Shown here: piece after piece, positions 57,940-64,000 of the stretch
Position numbering within the stretch: position 1 is the stretch's first letter
Layout of the letters: every line of letters starts with the position of its first letter
From: Cohnella baijiui
GTDB lineage: Bacteria > Bacillota > Bacilli > Paenibacillales > Paenibacillaceae
DNA length: 64,000 bases
Assembly (NCBI RefSeq): GCF_020731285.1
Contig: NZ_JAJFOW010000021.1
Coordinates: 43,257 to 107,256 of the forward strand
Reading direction: 5' to 3'
Notes under the pieces: generated by a model
Seen by the model: only the letters and a program-made list of their open reading frames with translations
What the model was told of the DNA's origin: nothing
Database searches by the model: none
Made by a program: the position numbers and the translations under genes

Positions 57940-58254
57940 ATGGCAGTAGCTGTAACCACCAAAGACAATTTCAACGCTACGGTCGGCGAAGGCGTATCCC
58001 TGGTGGACTTCTGGGCCCCTTGGTGCGGACCTTGCAAAATGCAGCTTCCGATCGTCGAAGAACTTTCGGGCGAACTGGAAGGCACCGCTACGATCGCGAA
58101 AGTGAACGTGGACGAAGAGCCGGAGCTCGCTTCCCAATTCGGCGTCATGAGCATTCCGACCCTGATCGTCTTCAAAGACGGCCAACCGGTCGACAAGCTC
58201 GTAGGACTGCAAAGCAAAGACTCCCTCAAAGCCAAAATCCAAAGCCGTCTGTAA
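57940..58254 (+). CDS. trxA: Thioredoxin
   Basis: This 104-residue canonical thioredoxin has the active site WCGPC (residues about 28-32), VDFWAPWCGPCK, the buried Asp and the cis-Pro loop SIPTLIVFKDG. It reduces protein disulfides in the cytoplasm with thioredoxin reductase. AAGAAGGAG precedes the ATG. It follows the Rrf2 gene by about 120 bases and has a strong terminator. The genome may hold other trx genes, so this may or may not be the housekeeping copy. Confidence 0.96.
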   Translation: MAVAVTTKDNFNATVGEGVSLVDFWAPWCGPCKMQLPIVEELSGELEGTATIAKVNVDEEPELASQFGVMSIPTLIVFKDGQPVDKLVGLQSKDSLKAKIQSRL

Positions 58255-58277
58255 GCCGCAAGGCCGACCGACGACCG

Positions 58278-58315
58278 AAAAAGCGCATCCGTCCGAGACG
58301 GATGCGCTTTTTTTT
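58278..58315 (+). terminator. Rho-independent terminator of trxA
   Basis: AAAAAGCGCATCCGTC / GACGGATGCGCTTTTT with loop CGA, then further T. Confidence 0.95.
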
Positions 58316-58388
58316 GACGTGCCAGGGAACATGGAGGCTCGAAACGGTGTTCGTCGCTTTGGATCACGGGTTCGGTCGGACCGCAAGA

Positions 58389-59099
58389 TCAGATGGTCCA
58401 CTGCGAATGTGAAATCGCGACGAGGCGCCATTCGCTCCCGTCCGGCACCAAAGTCAGAATGAGGCTCTCCCAATCCATCCCGTCCAGCTTGCTGTCGAAA
58501 CCGGGATAGTGGAATTCGACGAACGAAGCGTTCGGGTAGATGTCCTTGCCGTTGTACGCGCTGTTCCCGCGGGAGACGAGCTTGTTGACGCTGACGGTCG
58601 GCGCGCTGGCGAAGTCCTGGTCGTACACGAACTTCTCGAAATATTCCCGGAAGGTCAGGTCGATCTTTTCGCCGGAGCCGTCCATCGTTCCCCAGTTCAG
58701 CTTGTCCGCGGACTTGAAGGAGGGCAGCTGGTCCTTGGCGAAAACCTGGTCCCCTTTGTCGTCCATATGGGCGTAAGGGGAAAACCGAAGTCCCCGCTCG
58801 GGGTCGACCAAGGAGGCGAGCCGCTTCAGATTGCGGTCGCGTAAGGCTTCGGCGGCTTCAGTCGCCGTTTGCTTCAGTTGGGCTTCCTTGGATGGCTCCA
58901 CGGAGGGAGCGGGGGCCGAGGGCGATCCGTCGGGCGAAGCGCCCTTTGGATCGGTGGACGGAGAGGCTGACTGAGAAGCTTCTGCAGAGGCGGTTGGGTG
59001 GTTGGCCGAGGACGGATTCGATCCGGTCCCGGCTGCGCCGCAGCCCGCCAATTGAAGCGCAAGAACCACCGCGGTCAGCAGCGGAAGCCATTTGCGCAT
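58389..59099 (-). CDS. Predicted lipoprotein with Pro/Ser-rich spacer
   Basis: This 236-residue protein starts at ATG 59099 (AGGAGG ten bases upstream). The lipobox LAGCG at about residue 20 is followed by a Ser/Pro/Ala-rich spacer to about 70 and a folded domain (TATEAAEALRDRNLKRLASL, VDPERGLRFSPYAH, WTI end). It is a probable membrane-anchored extracytoplasmic protein. Similar proteins with an RLASLVDPERGLRFSPY-like segment exist in Paenibacillaceae without assigned function. Monocistronic and convergent with trxA. Confidence 0.82.
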   Translation of the reverse strand: MRKWLPLLTAVVLALQLAGCGAAGTGSNPSSANHPTASAEASQSASPSTDPKGASPDGSPSAPAPSVEPSKEAQLKQTATEAAEALRDRNLKRLASLVDPERGLRFSPYAHMDDKGDQVFAKDQLPSFKSADKLNWGTMDGSGEKIDLTFREYFEKFVYDQDFASAPTVSVNKLVSRGNSAYNGKDIYPNASFVEFHYPGFDSKLDGMDWESLILTLVPDGSEWRLVAISHSQWTI

Positions 59100-59242
59100 C
59101 CTGTACATTCCTCCTACACCAATATTTAGAATTATGAAACTTTTTAAGTACATCGTTAGACGCAAATATCCCGCAGATGTTCCGGTGGTCGTTTGGACAA
59201 CGAGCATTTTTTTTCGCGGACCGCCGGATGCGAGAAGAACGG

Positions 59243-59272
59243 TTAGGGCGGGCGCGGGACGGATGCTATAAT
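59243..59272 (+). promoter_or_regulatory. Extended -10 promoter of the molybdopterin fusion gene
   Basis: TGC-TATAAT (59264-59272) is an extended -10. A weak -35 TTAGGG lies 18 bases upstream. Confidence 0.55.
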
Positions 59273-59362
59273 GAGCATAGCAATGTTTGGAAATGACGGT
59301 CTGCGAACAGGGTCAGTCTTCGGATGGGGAAAGGAAGAATGAGGCTGCGGGGAGGGGATCGG

Positions 59363-60616
59363 ATGAGCGAACGGAAAAAGCCGGGGCCGGGCAAGCAGCT
59401 GGCGGACCTGCATCGCTGGAATGCCTGGCTCGTCGTAGCGCTGGCCGTATCGGGATTGGTGCTGTCTTGGGGGGCCGCCCGGGGTTGGCTCGGAGAAGGG
59501 CGCGTTTGGCTGAAGCAGTTGCATATCTACTTCGGGCTGGTCGTCGTTATCCTGCTCGCGCTTTACGGTCCGTTGATGCGCCGCCATGTCAAAGCCCTCC
59601 GCCAGCGTCCCCGGCAGCGCGGCAACTTGGCGTTCGTCCTGCTTCTCTTAATCGGTTGGCTGCTGTCCGGCATCGTGTTGTGGCAATTCCGGCATTTGCC
59701 GCCGAGGTGGGCGAACGCCGCGCTGGTTGTGCACGACCTGCTGACGTGGGTAGGCTTGCCCTATATCGCCTATCATTCGATCGCCCGGCTGCGCTGGATG
59801 CGGCGGCCGGAACGACGCGCTATTCGTGCCGATGCGGAGGAAAAGGCCACGGAGGCCGGCGAACGTGCGGTGTTGCATCCGGCGGCTTCGCCGCAAGCTT
59901 GGATGACCAGGCGGCAGTTCGTCCGCTTGTCCGTCGGTATCGCGCTGACGGCGGCGGTCGCACCTTCCTTTTTGCGCTGGCTGGGCGGCAGCGTCCTTTC
60001 TTCGGGCGGAGGCGACATCGCATCGGGCGAGTCGGACCCGAACCGGATGGTGCCGGCGCCCGAGCCGCTGCCGGACTCGCGGCAGCTGATCGGAGGCGGG
60101 GCCGAGGGCCGCTTTCGGATCTATACGGTGACCCCGCTACCCCATTTCGATTCGGAGACGTGGCGGTTTGCGCTGGACGGACTGGTCGACCGGCCGGCGA
60201 ACTGGACTTGGGCGCAGTTTCTGGACCTGAAGCGTCGCGTCCAGGTGAGCGACTTTCACTGCGTGACCGGGTGGTCGGTATACCGCAACACGTGGGAGGG
60301 CATCCCGCTGGCCGAGCTGCTCCGGGCGGCGGGCGTAAAGCCGGAGGCGCGCTTCGTAAAGTTCTATTCGGGCGACGGAGAGTATACGGACGCGCTGTCG
60401 CTGGAGCAAGCCAACATGGACGACGTGATCGTGGCGCTACTCCACGACGGCAAGCCGATCCACCGGGATTACGGCGGTCCCGTGCGGCTCGTCGTCCCTC
60501 AAATGTACGCGTACAAATCGGTCAAATGGCTAAGTCGCATCGAGTTGATCGATCGCCCGCACATCGGCTACTGGGAGGAACGAGGCTACGACAACGACGC
60601 TTGGGTGCGGGGATAG
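59363..60616 (+). CDS. Fusion of a cytochrome-b561-like membrane domain with a sulfite-oxidase-type molybdopterin domain
   Basis: This 417-residue protein starts at ATG 59363 (GGGAGGGG six bases upstream). Residues 1-150 contain four hydrophobic helices with His positions (LHRWNAWL, LHIYFGL, VHDLLTW, AYHSIARL) typical of di-heme b561/ferric-reductase-like domains. At about 190 there is an internal twin-Arg stretch, TRRQFVRLSVGIAL, then an extracytoplasmic molybdopterin domain with the molybdenum-ligating Cys in VSDFHCVTGWSVYRNTW and GGPVRLVVPQMYAYKSVKW. Separate proteins MsrQ and MsrP do an analogous job, passing quinone electrons to a Moco reductase; here both functions seem fused. Substrate is unknown (sulfoxide is one guess). 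A Tat-dependent translocation of the second half would be unusual in a polytopic protein. Confidence 0.85.
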   Translation: MSERKKPGPGKQLADLHRWNAWLVVALAVSGLVLSWGAARGWLGEGRVWLKQLHIYFGLVVVILLALYGPLMRRHVKALRQRPRQRGNLAFVLLLLIGWLLSGIVLWQFRHLPPRWANAALVVHDLLTWVGLPYIAYHSIARLRWMRRPERRAIRADAEEKATEAGERAVLHPAASPQAWMTRRQFVRLSVGIALTAAVAPSFLRWLGGSVLSSGGGDIASGESDPNRMVPAPEPLPDSRQLIGGGAEGRFRIYTVTPLPHFDSETWRFALDGLVDRPANWTWAQFLDLKRRVQVSDFHCVTGWSVYRNTWEGIPLAELLRAAGVKPEARFVKFYSGDGEYTDALSLEQANMDDVIVALLHDGKPIHRDYGGPVRLVVPQMYAYKSVKWLSRIELIDRPHIGYWEERGYDNDAWVRG

Positions 60617-60637
60617 TTTCATTTGTCGGCGGGCTGT

Positions 60638-60665
60638 CAAAGCACCCTTTGGGGTGCTTTTTTTT
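60638..60665 (+). terminator. Rho-independent terminator
   Basis: AAAGCACCC-TTT-GGGGTGCTTT followed by T5 or more. Confidence 0.92.
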
Positions 60666-60675
60666 AGGTGGGAGG

Positions 60676-61175
60676 AGATGTACAGAAAAACCGCATAACG
60701 TCGTGGGCAAGAGGGGGAAACGAGCCGAGATGTACGGAAAAACCGTATAACGCCGGGGGGAAGTGGAGGATTCGAGCCGAGATGTGCGGAAAAACCGCAT
60801 AACGCCGTGAGTACAAGGGGATTCGAGCCGAGTTGTGCGGAAAAACCGCATAACGCCGGGGGCAAGTGGGGGATTCGAGCCGAGTTGTGCGGAAAAACCG
60901 CATAACGCCGGGGGCAAGAGGGGGATTCGAGCCGAGATGTACGGAAAAACCGTATAACGCCGGGGCCAGCGAGGGAATCGAGCCGAGTTGTGCGGGAAAA
61001 CCGCATAACGCCGGGGGCAAGAGGGGGATTCGCGCCGAGAAGTGCGGAAAAACCGCATAACGCCGGGGGCAAGAGGGGGAAACGAGCCGAGATGTACGGA
61101 AAAACCGCATTACGCCGTGGGTAAGAGGGGGTTCGAGCCGAGATGTACGGAAAAACCGCATAACGCCGGTCGCGG
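60676..61175. repeat. Tandem array of ten 51-52-bp hairpin repeats
   Basis: CCGCATAACG or a variant occurs at 60691, 60743, 60795, 60846, 60898, 60950, 61001, 61053, 61105 and 61156. Each copy has TG(T/C)GCGGAAAAACCGCATAA or TGTACGGAAAAACCGTATAA, forming an 8-bp hairpin with an A5 loop. The copies at 60743 and 60950 changed both stem sides (GCGG/CCGC to ACGG/CCGT). The other half of each unit (GGGGGCAAGAGGGGGATTCG) is specific to this array. No gene. Confidence 0.96.
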
Positions 61176-61347
61176 CCTCGCATGCGTTTTTTACATACGC
61201 CAGCTCCCCCGCATAACCGCCTGGCTGTGCCGCCCGCGCCGCCTCCCTCGGCCGCGCTGGAGGAAAGTGGATCGACAAGAAGGTTGTGAGGGGAAAACCG
61301 GCTATGGTACCGTAGAGGGACGCATGCCGACCCATTTACTGCCCGCC

Positions 61348-61376
61348 AAAAAAAGCAACGGCCGGCGGCCGTTGCT
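61348..61376 (-). terminator. Terminator of the 47-aa gene
   Basis: AGCAACGGCC-GCC-GGCCGTTGCT with seven T following on the minus strand. Confidence 0.92.
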
Positions 61377-61391
61377 GCGTCGCATACGGAA

Positions 61392-61535
61392 TCAATCGGA
61401 TTTTTTCTTCTTGTGGGGAACCGGGGCGACCGACTTGGTCCGCTCGAGTGTGTCGTTGACGAAGGCCATATCCTGGGTTTTGGCGTGCATGTTCGTCGTG
61501 CCTTTGTAGTTGCCTTGATGGCTCTTGTTCTCCAT
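61392..61535 (-). CDS. Small basic protein of unknown function (47 aa)
   Basis: GAGGAGGG seven bases upstream of ATG 61535 and a strong terminator downstream bracket this short gene. The product starts MENKSHQGNYKGTTNMHAKT and ends with HKKKKSD. It is hydrophilic, lacks Cys and membrane segments, and resembles small spore or stress proteins in size and composition, but I cannot assign it. It is divergent from the DUF6612-like lipoprotein. Confidence 0.78.
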   Translation of the reverse strand: MENKSHQGNYKGTTNMHAKTQDMAFVNDTLERTKSVAPVPHKKKKSD

Positions 61536-61586
61536 GGGGCATCCCTCCTCGCGATGTAGGGTAACCGATAAAAGGAGGCTATAACC

Positions 61587-62540
61587 GTGAAATGCCATCA
61601 TCCTTCCCGCCCCTGGGCGGCGATCGGGCTGCTCGCCCTGACCGTTCTGCTGTCGGCGTGCTCGAATGAGGCGCCCGCGGCGTCCGGCAGCCCGGCGCCG
61701 CCGTCCGCGACCGGAACTTCGTCTCCCGCCCAGACGCCCATGGCCGCGCTCGCGCTGCTCGAGGAAGCGGCCAAGGCGGCCGAGAACATCTCGAATTACG
61801 CCTACACGCTGCACCTTTCTCAAGACCTCAGCGGGGGCGCGGCGGAAGCGTCCCATTTGCAGGTCGACAACGAAGGCAAAGTCGAACGCAGCCCGCTGCG
61901 GATAGACCAGACGGTGACGAGCGAGATGGACGGCGAGAAATCGTCCCTGCGCGCGATTCTGGAGCCTGGGGCTTACTATGTTTACGACCCGGACCTGACC
62001 GAGTGGGGCAAGCTGGCGAAAGACCAGGCCGACCAAGTCGCCGAGACGCTCTCGGACTATCAGACGAATCCGGCGCAGGCGCTGCGGGAGATCGCGAAGC
62101 TCGGCGGCGGACTATCCTTGACGCGCCAGGGCGAGCATGACGTCCTGCGCTACGAAGGGAGCGGACCGGAGGCGGAAGCGTTTCTGAAACGCGTACTCGA
62201 AGGGACGTTGGATCTGGGCAGCCTGGACGAGCAGGTTCGAAACAGCGTGGACGTGAAATCGCTGACCGTGATCGTTACCCTCGACGACGCCAAGCGGCTG
62301 CCCGTCGCCTACAGCATCGCCTCCGAGATGACGATCGAATACGAGGCGGGGAAGCCGTCCAAGCTCCTCCAGACGCTGTCCGGCACGTATGACAAGGCGG
62401 ACGCCATCTCGCCGATCGTCGTGCCCGAGGCGGCCAAGCAAGCGCCCGAGCTGGACGCGCCGATCGACGACCCGGCCGCCGACGACGGAAACCTGGGCTC
62501 TATCGACGATCTGGAAGACCCGACGGTTCTGAATCCTTGA
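61587..62540 (+). CDS. Predicted lipoprotein, LolA-like/DUF6612 type
   Basis: This 317-residue protein starts at GTG 61587 after AAAGGAGG. The lipobox LLSACSN at about residue 25 is followed by a Ser/Pro spacer and a region of long antiparallel strands (NYAYTLHLSQDLSG, IDQTVTSEMDGEKSSLRAIL, YYVYDPDLTEW, LKSLTVIVTLDD-like segment) that looks like the LolA/DUF6612 half-barrel. The C-terminus is Asp-rich. Such proteins bind lipid or hydrophobic ligands outside the membrane. Function unproven. Confidence 0.82.
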   Translation: MKCHHPSRPWAAIGLLALTVLLSACSNEAPAASGSPAPPSATGTSSPAQTPMAALALLEEAAKAAENISNYAYTLHLSQDLSGGAAEASHLQVDNEGKVERSPLRIDQTVTSEMDGEKSSLRAILEPGAYYVYDPDLTEWGKLAKDQADQVAETLSDYQTNPAQALREIAKLGGGLSLTRQGEHDVLRYEGSGPEAEAFLKRVLEGTLDLGSLDEQVRNSVDVKSLTVIVTLDDAKRLPVAYSIASEMTIEYEAGKPSKLLQTLSGTYDKADAISPIVVPEAAKQAPELDAPIDDPAADDGNLGSIDDLEDPTVLNP

Positions 62541-62550
62541 CCCCGGCGGG

Positions 62551-62580
62551 TGGACGGACCGAGCGTCGTTCCGGTATAAT
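62551..62580 (+). promoter_or_regulatory. Probable promoter of ychF
   Basis: TGGACG and a perfect TATAAT (62575-62580) lie 18 bases apart; TTGACC at 62537 is too far away. About 80 bases before the start codon. Confidence 0.45.
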
Positions 62581-62661
62581 GTCGGTTAGAATTGAACAGC
62601 TTGACGGCCGCAGCGGACACTCGCCGCGCGCGGGACCGCAAGGAGTCAGGAGCGTGTATTC

Positions 62662-63762
62662 ATGCCACTGTCCTGTGGTATCGTAGGCTTGCCCAATGTC
62701 GGCAAGTCGACGTTATTTAATGCCATTACGCAAGCGGGGGCCGAATCGGCCAACTACCCGTTCTGCACGATCGATCCGAACGTCGGCGTCGTCGAGGTGC
62801 CTGACGAGCGGCTGCAAAAGCTGGCCGACATCGTCACGCCGAACCGGATCGTACCGACCGCGTTCGAGTTCGTCGACATCGCAGGTCTCGTCAAAGGCGC
62901 CAGCCGCGGCGAAGGCCTCGGCAACAAGTTCCTCGCCAACATCCGGGAGGTCGACGCCATCGTGCACGTCGTCCGCTGCTTTGTGGACGAGAACATTACG
63001 CACGTCGCGGGCAAGATCGATCCGATCAACGATATCGAGGTCATCAATTTGGAGCTGATCCTCGCCGACATCGATTCCGTCGAGAAGCGGATGGAGCGCT
63101 CCCGCAAAAACATGAAGGGCGGCGACAAGAAGTACGCCCAGGAGATCGAGGTGCTGGAGCGCATCCACGCGGCGCTGCTCGAGGAGAAGCCGGTGCGCAG
63201 CGTCGACCTCTCCGACGAAGACAAGCTGATCGTGCGCGATCTGCATCTGCTCACGATCAAGCCCGTGCTGTACGCGGCGAACGTCAGCGAGAGCGAAGCC
63301 GCTGGCGAGAGCGACAACGAGTACGTCCGGCGCGTGCGCGAGTTCGCGGCGGCCGAAGGCTCCGAAGTAGTGCCGATCAGCGCGAAGGTCGAATCCGAAA
63401 TCGCCGAGCTGGAAGGCGAAGACCGCGAGATGTTCCTCGAGGAGCTCGGCCTGTCCGAGTCCGGCCTCGACCGTCTCATCCGCGCCGCTTACAAGCTGCT
63501 CGGCCTGTATACGTACTTCACCGCCGGCGTGCAGGAAGTCCGCGCCTGGACGATCCGCAAGGGAACCAAAGCGCCTCAGGCGGCCGCGGTCATCCATACG
63601 GACTTCGAACGCGGCTTCATCCGCGCGGAGGTCGTCTCCTACGAGGATTTGGTCGCCTCCGGCTCGATGGCGGCGGCCCGCGAGCGCGGCCAGCTGCGCC
63701 TCGAAGGCAAGGAGTACGTCGTCGCCGACGGCGACGTCATGCATTTCCGCTTCAACGTCTAA
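62662..63762 (+). CDS. ychF: Redox-regulated ATPase YchF (Obg-related)
   Basis: This 366-residue universally conserved P-loop protein binds ATP rather than GTP and associates with ribosomes. G1 is GLPNVGKSTLFNAIT, G3 is DIAGLVKGASRGEGLGNKFL, the G4 position reads NVSE (non-GTP), a coiled-coil domain spans about 130-210 and a C-terminal TGS domain ends in VADGDVMHFRFNV. Length and sequence are standard. AAGGAG lies upstream of the ATG. Terminator follows. Confidence 0.97.
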   Translation: MPLSCGIVGLPNVGKSTLFNAITQAGAESANYPFCTIDPNVGVVEVPDERLQKLADIVTPNRIVPTAFEFVDIAGLVKGASRGEGLGNKFLANIREVDAIVHVVRCFVDENITHVAGKIDPINDIEVINLELILADIDSVEKRMERSRKNMKGGDKKYAQEIEVLERIHAALLEEKPVRSVDLSDEDKLIVRDLHLLTIKPVLYAANVSESEAAGESDNEYVRRVREFAAAEGSEVVPISAKVESEIAELEGEDREMFLEELGLSESGLDRLIRAAYKLLGLYTYFTAGVQEVRAWTIRKGTKAPQAAAVIHTDFERGFIRAEVVSYEDLVASGSMAAARERGQLRLEGKEYVVADGDVMHFRFNV

Positions 63763-63776
63763 TCCTGCCTCCAGCG

Positions 63777-63809
63777 ACGCCTGCCCTTCCATAGGGCAGG
63801 CGTTTTTTT
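63777..63809 (+). terminator. Rho-independent terminator of ychF
   Basis: ACGCCTGCCC / GGGCAGGCGT with loop TTCCATA, then seven T. Confidence 0.93.
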
Positions 63810-64000
63810 GGCATGTAGAAACCTCGGCCCAGTCCCAGTGTGCAGAATTCTGTTCAAAATCTCATACAAAAGTAGTTCCTGAGATCGTGAAATCGCAAAA
63901 TAAGCATGAAAAATCGAATACAATCCCGCTTTTGAGCGCGAATAGGGCAGAAATTTTGCAAACAAAGTGACATCCTTTGCTTGTTCTCCTGCAACTGCGT
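63810..64000. other. AT-richer end of window, nothing recognised
   Basis: No frame with start signals or recognisable sequence. The stretch is noticeably AT-richer than the preceding gene and may be the promoter side of a gene beyond the window. Confidence 0.5.

Overview
The window is a GC-rich stretch of a spore-forming Firmicute, most likely a member of the Paenibacillaceae (Paenibacillus/Cohnella type). The evidence is an S-layer-homology (SLH) surface protein, a cotH spore-coat kinase beside a CotG-like repeat protein, a qoxABCD menaquinol oxidase, LtaS, a guanine riboswitch, strong AGGAGG ribosome binding sites and frequent TTG/GTG starts. No rRNA, tRNA, complete insertion sequence or CRISPR array was seen. 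The taxonomic call rests on gene content only.

Layout. 1-6.0 kb: a 52-bp tandem repeat array, an SLH protein and a spore-coat pair (repetitive basic protein plus CotH kinase). 6.1-10.3 kb: a GH35 beta-galactosidase with an operator-like palindrome in its promoter, fumarase C, and a decayed locus where a truncated, frameshifted SDR gene abuts the tail of an AraC gene. 10.5-14.6 kb: marR plus a heterodimeric ABC exporter. 14.8-24.8 kb: aldose epimerase, VanW, an XRE/MmyB regulator divergent from fabF, DUF2087, a merR-AHSA1 pair with a 19-bp-spacer promoter, and an MFS exporter divergent from a LysR gene. 24.8-30.1 kb: a DUF1540 mini-protein, purT, an Rrf2 regulator, an MDR oxidoreductase and LtaS.

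30.2-31.75 kb is an AT-richer island. A BECR-fold-like (PBECR4-type) nuclease gene is preceded by its own promoter, two tandem copies of a structured RNA with compensatory base changes, and an intrinsic terminator. This resembles either a type III toxin-antitoxin locus or a tandem riboswitch, and it is the best candidate for an undescribed system. A histidine-kinase tail remnant flanks it.

31.8-43.7 kb: MarR, a membrane-anchored multicopper oxidase, a DUF1700-DUF4097 pair sharing an upstream element with the oxidase, qoxABCD with His-rich tails, an SDR, a CDF metal transporter and CcdC. 44.0-47.3 kb: the circularly permuted ATP-grasp / alpha-E / transglutaminase operon. 47.4-52.0 kb: a Rieske oxygenase, an NCS2 nucleobase permease flanked by an inverted pair of ~100-bp hairpin elements, and a guanine riboswitch leading towards a FAD-dependent oxidoreductase. 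52.4-64 kb: DUF5946, a PfkB kinase, YeiH with a divergent LysR, a DsbA-like protein, Rrf2, thioredoxin, two lipoproteins, a membrane-molybdopterin fusion oxidoreductase, a ten-copy hairpin repeat array and YchF.

A recurring theme is a family of 51-52-bp-period intergenic repeats. It forms three arrays (about 0-0.3, 40.9-41.2 and 60.7-61.2 kb) and two-copy relics at 10.4 and 54.1 kb. The arrays share a flanking core while array-specific sequence varies.
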